Assembly: GCA_963732875.1 (NCBI GenBank)
Contig: CAVTBD010000002.1
Coordinates: forward strand, 1,612,001-1,676,000
Origin: WHSO01 sp963732875
GTDB taxonomy: Bacteria; Pseudomonadota; Alphaproteobacteria; SMXQ01
Length of the DNA stretch: 64,000 bases
Direction: 5' to 3'
Numbering within the stretch: position 1 is the stretch's first letter; each line of letters opens with the position of its first letter. The position numbers were made by a program, and so were the translations under genes. Under the pieces are notes generated by a model, which saw nothing but the letters and a program-made list of their open reading frames with translations, was not told the DNA's origin and did no database searches. Shown in pieces: positions 50,915 to 59,533 of the stretch.

Positions 50915-52447
50915 ATGAAATACAAGAGCCTGCGCGAATTTCTTGAGTTCCTCGCCGCCCGCGGCGCGCTCGCCCATGTCGCGGCGCCGGTCTCGCCCAG
51001 GCTCGAGATGACCGAGATCGGCACCCGGCTGATCGCCGAGGGCGGCCCGGCGGTGCTGTTCGAGAACCTCGCTTCGGATGGTGCCCCCTATGCCGCGCCC
51101 TGGCCCCGGCGCGTGCTCGCCAACCTGTTCGGCACAAGGGAGCGGGTCGCCTGGGCAATGGGGCGCGAGCTTTCCGAGCTGCGCACGCTCGGCGAATCGC
51201 TCGCCTTCCTCAACAGCCCGGAACCGCCCGCCAATCTGCGCGCGGCGATCGAGCTTCTGCCGACGCTCCGCCTCGCGCTCTCCAAGAACCCGCGCACGGT
51301 GTCGAAGGCCCCGTGCCAGGAGGTGGTGCTCAGGGGCGACGACGTCGATCTCGCGAAGATCCCGATCCAGACCTGCTGGCCGGGCGAACCCGCGCCGCTG
51401 ATCACCTTCCCGCTGGTCGTCACCCAGGCGCCCGGCGCGAAGCCGGAGGACGCCAACCTCGGCATCTATCGGATGCAGGTGGCCGGCCGGAACAAGACCC
51501 TGATGCGCTGGCTCGAACACCGCGGCGGCGCGCGCCACATGGCGGCCCATGCCGAACGCTCGTCGGAACCGCTGCCGGTCGCGGTCGTGATCGGCGCCGA
51601 TCCCGCCACCACCATCGCGGCGGTGACGCCGATTCCGGACAAGGTCTCGGAATACGCCTTCGCCGGGCTCCTGCGCGGACGCCGCACCGAGCTCGCCGAC
51701 TGCGTCACCGTGCCGCTCAAGGTGCCGGCCAGCGCCGAAATGGTGCTGGAGGGCCACGTCAGCCTAGCCGAGACCCTGCCGGAGGGGCCTTACGGCGACC
51801 ACACCGGCTACTACAACTCGGTCGAGCGCTTCCCGGTGTTCACGGTCTCCGCCGTCACCATGCGCGAGGACCCGATCTACCTCACCACCTACACCGGGCG
51901 GCCGCCCGACGAGCCCTCGGTGCTGGCCCAGGCGCTGGGCGAGGTGTTCGTGCCGATGCTGCGCCGCCAGTTCCCGGAGATCGTGGACTTCTACCTGCCG
52001 CCGGAAGCGTGCAGCTACCGCATCGCCGTGGTCTCGATCCGCAAGCAGTACCCGGGCCATGCCAAGCGCGTGATGATGGGCATCTGGTCGTTCCTCGGCC
52101 AGTTCCTCTACACGAAATACGTGATCGTCGTGAACGAGGACATCGACGTGCGCGACTGGTCCGACGTGATGTGGGCGGTCGCCACCAAGATGGACCCGGG
52201 CCGCGACATCACCATCATCGAGGACACGCCGATCGACTATCTCGACTTCGCCTCGCCCGTCCCCGGCCTCGGCGGCAAGGCGGGGCTCGACGCCACCGAC
52301 AAGATCGGCCCCGAGACCGCGCGCGAGTGGGGCCAGCCGATCCGCATGGCGGACGACATCGTCGAGGCGGTGACGCACAAGTGGAAGGACTACGGCCTGC
52401 CCGGCACGGGGCGGCCCGGGCGCGGCAAGCCGCGCACCGATTCCTAG
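50915..52447 (+). CDS. UbiD-family decarboxylase
   Basis: The protein has 510 residues. The prenylated-FMN enzyme fold is clear: MKYKSLREFLEFLAARGALAHV at the start, GIYRMQVAGRNKTLMRWLEH (metal and cofactor site), PEGPYGDHTGYYNSVERFPVF (with the catalytic Glu-Arg-Glu region) and VVNEDIDVRDWSDVMWAVATKMD. In ubiquinone synthesis UbiD removes the carboxylate of octaprenyl-hydroxybenzoate, and ubiA lies 3 kb away. No ubiX flavin prenyltransferase is in the window. The stop TAG is the first three bases of repeat copy 3. Confidence 0.92.
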   Translation: MKYKSLREFLEFLAARGALAHVAAPVSPRLEMTEIGTRLIAEGGPAVLFENLASDGAPYAAPWPRRVLANLFGTRERVAWAMGRELSELRTLGESLAFLNSPEPPANLRAAIELLPTLRLALSKNPRTVSKAPCQEVVLRGDDVDLAKIPIQTCWPGEPAPLITFPLVVTQAPGAKPEDANLGIYRMQVAGRNKTLMRWLEHRGGARHMAAHAERSSEPLPVAVVIGADPATTIAAVTPIPDKVSEYAFAGLLRGRRTELADCVTVPLKVPASAEMVLEGHVSLAETLPEGPYGDHTGYYNSVERFPVFTVSAVTMREDPIYLTTYTGRPPDEPSVLAQALGEVFVPMLRRQFPEIVDFYLPPEACSYRIAVVSIRKQYPGHAKRVMMGIWSFLGQFLYTKYVIVVNEDIDVRDWSDVMWAVATKMDPGRDITIIEDTPIDYLDFASPVPGLGGKAGLDATDKIGPETAREWGQPIRMADDIVEAVTHKWKDYGLPGTGRPGRGKPRTDS

Positions 52448-52562
52448 AGCCTGATCGGCTCGGATCGGAACGATCCTGAGCCGTGAATCAGGCTCTACAC
52501 TTTAGAATTCGGAGCAGGATTTCACGGTTCAGATTGAGTCAATCTGAATCGACCCTGCTCTA
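52445..52562 (+). repeat. CTAG-type double-palindrome repeat, copy 3
   Basis: This is a full-length 118-bp copy bounded by CTAG on both sides. Half A is GAGCCTGATCGGCTCGG to GAATCAGGCTC; half B is GAGCAGGATTTCACGG to CCTGCTCTAG. The left TAG ends the UbiD-family gene, and the right CTA is the stop (TAG on the minus strand) of the APC permease gene. Confidence 0.88.
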
Positions 52563-53805
52563 GCGCAGGAGTTCCGTGACCAGTAGCCCCAGCGCGCAGG
52601 CGGCGCCCGCGGGCGGCACCCAGCGCGGCGCGCGGAACCGGATGCCGGGATGGGGATGGACCCGGTGCAGGCGCCACAGCGCCAGGTTCACGGTGGTAAA
52701 CACCACCAGGTTGACCGCGCTCGTCAGGGTCACGAGGCCCGTGAACCCCACGCCCCAGGTAAGCACGAGCGCGAGCCCGCCCACCACCAGCGTGGTGCGC
52801 AGCGGCGTGCGGGTGAGCCCGTTGACGCGCGCGAGCCCGGCCGGCAGCCAGCCGCGCCGCGCCATGCCGTAGAGGATGCGCGCCAGCATCACGACGGTGA
52901 TCAGGATGCCGTTGGGGATCGCCACCAGCGCGATCGCCGCCATAAGCCCGCTGGGCGCCCAGGCAGCCGACGCCATCACCGCCTCGAGCGGCGCGCGTGA
53001 GCCGGCCAACGTCGTCCATCGGCACCACCAGCACTGCCACCACCGCCACCAGGAAGTAGAGCGCCGTCGACAGCACGATCGCGAGCAGGATCGCGCGCGG
53101 CAGGGTGCGTTCCGGATCGCGCGTTTCCTCCGCCATGTTGACGATGTCCTCGAAGCCGAGGAACGCGAAAAAGGCGAAGAACGCGCCGGCGAGCACGCCC
53201 TCCCACCCCGCCACGCTGCGCGGCACCATCAGCGGCGCGACCTCGGGCAGATGCGGCAGCGCCGGCACGCCGGCGGCGATCACGATGACGAGGCCCCCCA
53301 TCTCGACCAGCGACATCAGCGCGGCGAGGCGCAGGGAATGGGCGACACCGACGCAGGCGATCGCGGTGAAGCCTGCGATCAGCGCGAGCGCGGCCGGGGT
53401 CTCGGGCAGCGCAACGAAGTGGTCGATGTAGCCGACCGCGCCACGGGCAAGGCTGGCGGTGAGGAACAGGCCCACCGCCACCACCGCGAAGCCGACCGCG
53501 CGCGACAGCCACGGCAGGGCAAAGGCCTCGTGCACGTAGGCGGCCGCGCCCGCAGCCTCGGGAAAACGCGCCGAGAGCTCGGCGTAGGAGAGGCCGGTGA
53601 GCGCCGCGAGCACGCCCGCCAGGACGAAGGCGAACGGCGTGGCATGGCCCGCCGTCGCCGCCACCTCGCCCACCAGCACGTAGATGCCGGCGCCGATGAT
53701 GCTGCCGAGCCCGTAGAACACCAGTACCCACAGGCCGAGCACCCGGTGCAAGGTCGGTCCGGCGGGGGGAAGCAGGAGATCGGCGGCGGGGTCGGGATCG
53801 GGCAC
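52560..53805 (-). CDS. APC-family amino acid permease, frameshifted as read
   Basis: VPDPDPAADLLLPPAGPTLHR and the first eight helices, including FYGLGSIIGAGIYVLVGEVA (substrate-binding helix 1) and GFEDIVNMAEETRDPERTLP, read from 53805 to about 53005. LAGSRAPLEAVMASAAWAPS onward, with the last four helices, reads one frame over to the stop at 52560. One extra base in GACGACGTTGG (near 53010) explains it; without it VPMDDLAGSRAPL joins smoothly to a 414-residue transporter. The substrate cannot be told. The last stop codon lies in repeat copy 3. Confidence 0.78.
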
Positions 53806-53915
53806 GGCGGGCTCGCGGGCGGGGATCGCCCGACCATAGCACGGCCGCGGGCCTTTATGCGGCGGCAACCCTCGCCTATATAGGACGCACCCGCCACCGC
53901 AGCCGGAAGCCGTCC

Positions 53916-55292
53916 ATGCCCGCCGATACCGCCACAAAGGCCCCCGCCCCCGTTACCGCGCAGAACCGGCTCGATCTTCTCGCCGCCGTGCTGGCGCGGG
54001 CGAAGACGCTCGGGGCCGACGCCGCCGACGCGGTGGTGGTCGATTCGACCGCGATTTCCGTGGCCCACCGGCTCGGCAAGCCCGAAGGCATCGAGCGCGC
54101 CGAATCGGCCGATCTCGGCTTGCGCGTGTTCCTCGGCAAGCGCCAGGCGGTGGCCTCCACCACCGACCTCCGCCCCGAAGGGATCGACGGATTGGCCGAG
54201 CAGGCCCTCGCCATGGTCCGTGCCGCGCCCGACGACAAGTGGTGCGGCCTCGCCGATCCCGCGCTGCTCGCCCGCGACATCCCCGACCTCGACATCGCCG
54301 ACGCCGCCGAGCCCGCGCCCGAGCGGCTGCAGGAGATGGCCGCCGCCGCCGAGGACGCCGCGCGCGCCCATTCCGGTATCACCAATTCGGAAGGCGGCGA
54401 GGCGGGCTGGTCGCGTCGCCATGTGGCGCTCGCCAATTCGGATGGCTTTACCGGCGCCTACGCCGCGACCCATGCCGGCATATCGGTCTCGGTGCTGGCC
54501 GGCAGCGGCACCGGCATGGAGCGCGACTACGACTACGAATCGAAAACCCATCTCGCCGACCTCGGCGATCCCGCCGCGCTCGGCCGCAGCGCGGCCGAGC
54601 GCACCTTGCGCCGGCTGAACCCACGCAAGGCGGCGACCGCCAGGGTGCCGGTGGTATTCGAGAACCGCCTCGCCGGGCGTCTCCTGCGCGCGCTCGCGGG
54701 CGCGATCGCCGGACCCACCATCGCGCGCGGCACCAGCTTCCTCAAGTCCGCCATGGGCAAGGAGATTTTCCCGAGCGCGATCACCATCGTCGACGATCCC
54801 CACCGTCGGCGCGGCCTGCATTCCAAGCCGTTCGACGGCGAGGGCGTCGCCAACCGCCGCACGGTGCTGGTGGAGAACGGCGTCCTGAAGACCTGGCTGC
54901 TGGATTCCACCTCGGCGCGCCAGCTCGGCCTCGCCACCACCGGTCACGCCGCGCGCGGCACCTCCTCGCCGCCATCCCCCGCCCCCACCAATCTCTACAT
55001 GGAGCCAGGCGCGGTCACCTTCGCGGAGCTGATCGCCGACATCAAGGCGGGGCTTCTGGTCACCGAGCTCATGGGCATGGGGGTGAACGCCGTCACCGGC
55101 GACTATTCCCAGGGCGCGGCTGGCTTCTGGATCGAGAACGGCGCGCTCGCCTACCCGGTGAGCGAGATTACCATTGCCGCCAACCTCAAGGACATGTTCC
55201 GGAACCTCGCCGCCGCCTCGGACCTGGTATTCCGCTCCGGCACCGACGCACCGTCGCTGCGCATCGAGGGCATGACGGTCGCCGGCAAATAA
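53916..55292 (+). CDS. tldE: TldE/PmbA, partner of TldD
   Basis: The protein has 458 residues. AVVVDSTAISVAHRLGKPEGIERAES (in part), FLGKRQAVASTTDL, KPFDGEGVANRRTVLVENG and the ending LRIEGMTVAGK are PmbA/TldE features. The HExxxH motif of TldD is absent, as expected for the non-catalytic half. With TldD (41564) it builds the hollow heterodimer that degrades unfolded peptides. It diverges from the permease gene. msbA begins 99 bases downstream. Confidence 0.93.
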   Translation: MPADTATKAPAPVTAQNRLDLLAAVLARAKTLGADAADAVVVDSTAISVAHRLGKPEGIERAESADLGLRVFLGKRQAVASTTDLRPEGIDGLAEQALAMVRAAPDDKWCGLADPALLARDIPDLDIADAAEPAPERLQEMAAAAEDAARAHSGITNSEGGEAGWSRRHVALANSDGFTGAYAATHAGISVSVLAGSGTGMERDYDYESKTHLADLGDPAALGRSAAERTLRRLNPRKAATARVPVVFENRLAGRLLRALAGAIAGPTIARGTSFLKSAMGKEIFPSAITIVDDPHRRRGLHSKPFDGEGVANRRTVLVENGVLKTWLLDSTSARQLGLATTGHAARGTSSPPSPAPTNLYMEPGAVTFAELIADIKAGLLVTELMGMGVNAVTGDYSQGAAGFWIENGALAYPVSEITIAANLKDMFRNLAAASDLVFRSGTDAPSLRIEGMTVAGK

Positions 55293-55391
55293 GCCGAAAA
55301 GCGCGGAAAACCGCGACGCTGGCGTCGGGATTCCGCCGCATGCTATGGTCCGCCCCATGACCGGCGCCCGAACTCAAGGGATTCCAAAGGC

Positions 55392-57191
55392 TTGAACGCG
55401 ACCACCCCGGCGCTCGACCCGTCCAGCCGCCACCTGCTCGGCCGGCTGTGGCACGACCACATCCATCACTACATCGGCCGGCTGTGCGCCGCGCTCGCGT
55501 GCATGACCCTGGTCGCCGCGTCCACCGCTTCCATCGCCTACATCATGAAGCCGGTGATCGACGACGTGTTCGTGGCGCGCGACCGGGACATGCTGGTGGC
55601 GGTCTCGGTCGCCATCCTCGTCATCTTCATGGTCAAGGGCGCCGCCACCTTCGGCCAGACCTCGCTGATGACCTTCGTCGGCCAGCGCGTCATCGCCGAC
55701 ATGCAGATCCGCATGTTCGACCACCTGATGGGCGCCGACCTCGCCTACTACCACAGGAACCATACCGGCACGCTGATCTCGCGCTTCACCAACGACGTGA
55801 ACCTGCTGCGCGGCGCGGCGAGCCACGTCGTCATCGGCATCGGCAAGGACGCGATCACACTGGTCGCGTTGATCGGCGTGATGTTCGAGCGCGACTGGCT
55901 GCTTGCGCTGTGCTCGTTCTTCGTGTTCCCGCTCGCGGTGGTGCCGATCATCAAGATCGGCCAGCGTATGCGCCGCGTCTCGGCCAACACCCAGGCGGAA
56001 TGGGGCCGGCTCACGACGCTGCTGGAGGAGACCTTCGCCGGCGCGCGCCACGTCAAGGCCTACGGCATGGAGGCCTACGAGAGCGGGCGTGCCCGCAAGG
56101 CCGCCGACACCATCTTCCGCCTCAACCTCAAGGCCGGCATCACGCGCGCCTTGTCGCACCCGATCATGGAAACCCTCGGCGGCGCGGCCGTCCTCGTGGT
56201 GATCCTCTACGGCGGCTGGCAGGTGATCGGCGGCGGGCGCACCGCGGGCGACCTGATGTCGTTCATCACGGCGCTGCTGCTCGCCTACGAGCCCATGAAG
56301 CGGCTCGCCGCCATGAATGCCAACCTGCAGGAAGGCCTCGCCGCAACCCAGCGCATCTACACCGTGCTCGATATCGCGCCCGAGATCGTCGATCGACCGG
56401 GGGCAAAGCCGCTCGCCGTCACCGAAGGGCGCATTACCTTCGACCGCGTCACGTTTTCCTACGAGCCGCCCAAGAAGGCGATCGACGCTGTCACCCTCGA
56501 TGTGCCGGCCGGCCGCACCGTCGCCCTGGTCGGCGCGTCGGGCAGCGGCAAGACCACCATCCTCAACCTGATCCCGCGCTTCTTCGACGTGGACGCGGGC
56601 GCCGTGCGCATCGACGGCCAGGACGTGCGCGAGGTCACGCTCACCTCGCTGCGCGCCGCGCTCGCGCTAGTGAGCCAGGAAATCTGCCTGTTCAACGACA
56701 CGGTCGCCGCCAACATCGCCTACGGCCGCCCGGGCGCCAGCCGCGCGGACATCGTCGCCGCCGCCGAGACCGCGGCCGCGCGCGACTTCATCGAGCGCCT
56801 GCCCAACGGCTTCGACACCGTGGTGGGCGAGCGCGGCCTCACGCTGTCGGGCGGCCAGCGCCAGCGTATCGCCATCGCCCGCGCGCTCCTCAAGAACGCA
56901 CCGATCCTGCTGCTCGACGAAGCCACCAGCGCACTCGATTCTGAATCCGAGCGCCTGGTGCAGGCCGGGCTCGAGCGCCTGATGGAGGGCCGCACCACGC
57001 TGGTCGTGGCGCACCGGTTGTCGACCATCGTCGGCGCCGACCTGATCTACGTGCTCGACGGCGGCCGCGTGGTCGAGCAGGGCACCCACGGCGAGCTGAT
57101 GACCAAGAACGGCACTTACGCCCGGCTCTACCGCATGCAGCACGAGGGCGAGGGCGTGACGCCCGTGGTCATCGCCGGCGGGCGCGCCTGA
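55392..57191 (+). CDS. msbA: Lipid A/phospholipid ABC exporter MsbA-like
   Basis: The protein has 599 residues: six membrane helices, then an ATPase with Walker A GASGSGKTT (about 380-388), signature LSGGQRQR (about 485) and Walker B ILLLDEATSALD. It flips core-lipid A across the inner membrane. Next to waaA and lpxK this is the usual alphaproteobacterial lipid A export cluster. The start is a TTG, preceded at 55357 by a 12-codon ATG reading frame whose TGA overlaps that TTG, so translation may be coupled. waaA follows one base after the stop. Confidence 0.9.
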   Translation: MNATTPALDPSSRHLLGRLWHDHIHHYIGRLCAALACMTLVAASTASIAYIMKPVIDDVFVARDRDMLVAVSVAILVIFMVKGAATFGQTSLMTFVGQRVIADMQIRMFDHLMGADLAYYHRNHTGTLISRFTNDVNLLRGAASHVVIGIGKDAITLVALIGVMFERDWLLALCSFFVFPLAVVPIIKIGQRMRRVSANTQAEWGRLTTLLEETFAGARHVKAYGMEAYESGRARKAADTIFRLNLKAGITRALSHPIMETLGGAAVLVVILYGGWQVIGGGRTAGDLMSFITALLLAYEPMKRLAAMNANLQEGLAATQRIYTVLDIAPEIVDRPGAKPLAVTEGRITFDRVTFSYEPPKKAIDAVTLDVPAGRTVALVGASGSGKTTILNLIPRFFDVDAGAVRIDGQDVREVTLTSLRAALALVSQEICLFNDTVAANIAYGRPGASRADIVAAAETAAARDFIERLPNGFDTVVGERGLTLSGGQRQRIAIARALLKNAPILLLDEATSALDSESERLVQAGLERLMEGRTTLVVAHRLSTIVGADLIYVLDGGRVVEQGTHGELMTKNGTYARLYRMQHEGEGVTPVVIAGGRA

Positions 57192-57192
57192 C

Positions 57193-58563
57193 ATGACGGC
57201 GCAACGCACCTCCGTTGCCCGCGCCGGCCTTGCCGGCTTCCTCTATGCCGCGGCCACCACCCTCGGCAAGCCGTTCATCGAAATGCTGCTCACCCGGCGC
57301 CGCGCGCGCGGACGCGAGGACCCCGACCGCCTGGACGAGCGGCGCGGGCGCACCAATGTGGCGCGGCCCGAGGGACCGCTCGTCTGGGTCCATGCCGCCT
57401 CCATCGGCGAGGCGCTGTCGGTGCTGCGCCTGATCGAGGGGCTGCTCGCGCGCTATCCCGCGCTCAACGTGCTGGTGACGACCGGTACCGTGACCTCGGC
57501 GCGGCTCCTCGCCGAGCGCCTGCCTGCGCGCGCGCTGCACCAGTTCGTGCCGGTCGACCGGCCCGCCTGGGTGCGGCGCTTCCTCGACCACTGGCATCCC
57601 GACCTCGCCATGTGGGTGGAATCCGAGCTCTGGCCCAATCTCGTGTTCGCGACCCAGGCGCGCAACGTCCCGATGGTGCTCCTGAATGCGCGCATGTCGG
57701 CGCGCTCGTTCGCGCGCTGGCGCCGCATGCCGGGGCTCGGCGCGCGGCTGATGCAGGGTTTCTCGCTGGTCATGGCCCAGGACGAGGTCGAGGCCGAGCG
57801 CCTGCGCGCGCTGGGCGCACCGGCGGTGACGACGCCCGGCAACCTCAAGTTCGCCGCCGGGCCGCTGCCGTTCGAGGAGCGCAGCCTGCGCGCCCTGCGC
57901 AACATGACCGGGAACCGGCCGACCTGGGTGGCATCCTCCACCCACGAGGGCGAGGAGGAGATCGCCGCCTACGTGCACAAGCGCCTCGCCGACCAGGTCC
58001 CCGGCCTCCTCACCATCATCGTGCCGCGCCATCCCCAGCGCGGCGCCGCCATCGCCGCCAAGCTGCGCGGTCTCGGCTTCACGGTCGCGCGGCGCGAGGC
58101 CGACGAGCCCGTCACCGACAGGATCGGCATCTATGTCGCCGATACGCTGGGCGAGCTCGGCCTGTTCTACCGCGCCGCCTCGGTCGCCTTCATCGGCGGC
58201 TCGCTGATCCCCCACGGCGGCCAGAACATCCTCGAGCCGGCGCGGCTCGGCTGCGCCGTGCTGCACGGGCCGCACATGGAGAACTTCCGCGCCATCGTCG
58301 AGGAAATGTCGGGCCGCGGCGCGGTCAACGAGGTCGCCGATGCCGAGGAGCTGGTAAAGGCGCTGTCGCGGCTGCTCACCGACCAGTCCCTGCGCGAGGA
58401 GGTTGCGGCGACGGCGCGCGCGCTCGCCACCGCCAAGGACAGCATCCTCGCCAACGTGCTCGGCCAGCTCGAGCCGCTGATGGCAAGCATCGCCGTGCGC
58501 GCCCGCGGCAGAGCTCCGCGCCAGCCGTCTCCGCGGGCCGCCCAGCCCCATGAAGGCGCCTGA
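57193..58563 (+). CDS. waaA: Kdo transferase
   Basis: The protein has 456 residues. It is a GT30 enzyme: one N-terminal anchor, VWVHAASIGEALSVLRLIEGL (start of the first Rossmann domain), HQFVPVDRPAWVRRFLDHW, and the CMP-Kdo site FIGGSLIPHGGQNILEPA with the family glutamate. It adds 3-deoxy-D-manno-octulosonate to lipid IVA on the cytoplasmic face. It overlaps lpxK by fourteen bases. Confidence 0.94.
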   Translation: MTAQRTSVARAGLAGFLYAAATTLGKPFIEMLLTRRRARGREDPDRLDERRGRTNVARPEGPLVWVHAASIGEALSVLRLIEGLLARYPALNVLVTTGTVTSARLLAERLPARALHQFVPVDRPAWVRRFLDHWHPDLAMWVESELWPNLVFATQARNVPMVLLNARMSARSFARWRRMPGLGARLMQGFSLVMAQDEVEAERLRALGAPAVTTPGNLKFAAGPLPFEERSLRALRNMTGNRPTWVASSTHEGEEEIAAYVHKRLADQVPGLLTIIVPRHPQRGAAIAAKLRGLGFTVARREADEPVTDRIGIYVADTLGELGLFYRAASVAFIGGSLIPHGGQNILEPARLGCAVLHGPHMENFRAIVEEMSGRGAVNEVADAEELVKALSRLLTDQSLREEVAATARALATAKDSILANVLGQLEPLMASIAVRARGRAPRQPSPRAAQPHEGA

Positions 58564-59533
58564 GTTCTGGACCGGCGGCCGGGGCCCCTGGCCCGCCGTC
58601 CTTTCCCCCCTCGCCTGCCTCTACACGATCGCCGGACGGGCGCGCCGGGCGCTAGCCCATCCCGTTCGTGCCGGAGTGCCGGTGATCTGCGTCGGCAACC
58701 TGACCGCGGGCGGCACCGGCAAGACGCCGGTGGCGATCACCATAGCGAAACGCCTCACGGCGTGCGGCCGTGCCGTGCACCTGCTCACACGCGGCTACGG
58801 CGGCAGCGCCGCCGGGCCGCTCAGGGTCGATCCTACGCGCCACAGTTCATCCGATGTCGGCGACGAGGCGCTGCTGCTCGCCCGCGCGGCGCCCACCTGG
58901 GTTGCACGCGACCGGGCGGCGGGCGCCCGTGCCGCCGTCGCGGCGGGCGCCGACGTGATCGTCATGGACGACGGCTTCCAGAACCCGGGCCTCGCCAAGG
59001 ACCTCTCGCTCGTGGTCGTGGACGGGGAGACCGGCTTCGGCAACGGCCGGGTGATGCCGGCGGGCCCGCTGCGCGAGCCGGTGGCGGACGGCTTCGAACG
59101 CGCCCAGGGCGTCGTCATCGTCGGTGCCGACCGCGCCGGGATATCTGCCCTCGTTGCCGCCGAGGCGCCGTCCGTGCCGGTGCTCGCCTGCCGCCTCGTG
59201 CCCGCGACGACAGTGCTTTCGGGCACCCGCGTCTACGGCTTCGCCGGCATCGGCCGGCCCGACAAGTTCCGCATCACTCTCAAAGACATGAACTGCGATG
59301 TCGCCGGCTTCCGCGTCTTCCCCGACCACTATCCCTATACGGCGACCGAGGTCGAAGCGCTCCTGCACGAGGCCGACGCACTTGGCGCGCGCGCCGTCAC
59401 CACCGCCAAGGACCACGTGCGGCTGGCCGCGGACGCCCGGGCCCGCGTCGCGGTGGTGGAGGTGGAAGCCGTGTTCGAGGACGGGGCGGCACTCGACCGC
59501 CTGCTCGCCGGAGCTATCTCCGCTTCAACTTAA
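58550..59533 (+). CDS. lpxK: Tetraacyldisaccharide 4'-kinase
   Basis: The protein has 327 residues. The P-loop GNLTAGGTGKTP (about 49-60) follows an N-terminal hydrophobic helix. LTRGYGGSAAGPLRVD and VIVMDDGFQNPGL are family motifs, the latter with a catalytic Asp pair. It phosphorylates the disaccharide precursor to make lipid IVA. The stop TAA shares the palindrome TTAA with the stop of xseA on the other strand. Confidence 0.94.
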   Translation: MKAPEFWTGGRGPWPAVLSPLACLYTIAGRARRALAHPVRAGVPVICVGNLTAGGTGKTPVAITIAKRLTACGRAVHLLTRGYGGSAAGPLRVDPTRHSSSDVGDEALLLARAAPTWVARDRAAGARAAVAAGADVIVMDDGFQNPGLAKDLSLVVVDGETGFGNGRVMPAGPLREPVADGFERAQGVVIVGADRAGISALVAAEAPSVPVLACRLVPATTVLSGTRVYGFAGIGRPDKFRITLKDMNCDVAGFRVFPDHYPYTATEVEALLHEADALGARAVTTAKDHVRLAADARARVAVVEVEAVFEDGAALDRLLAGAISAST

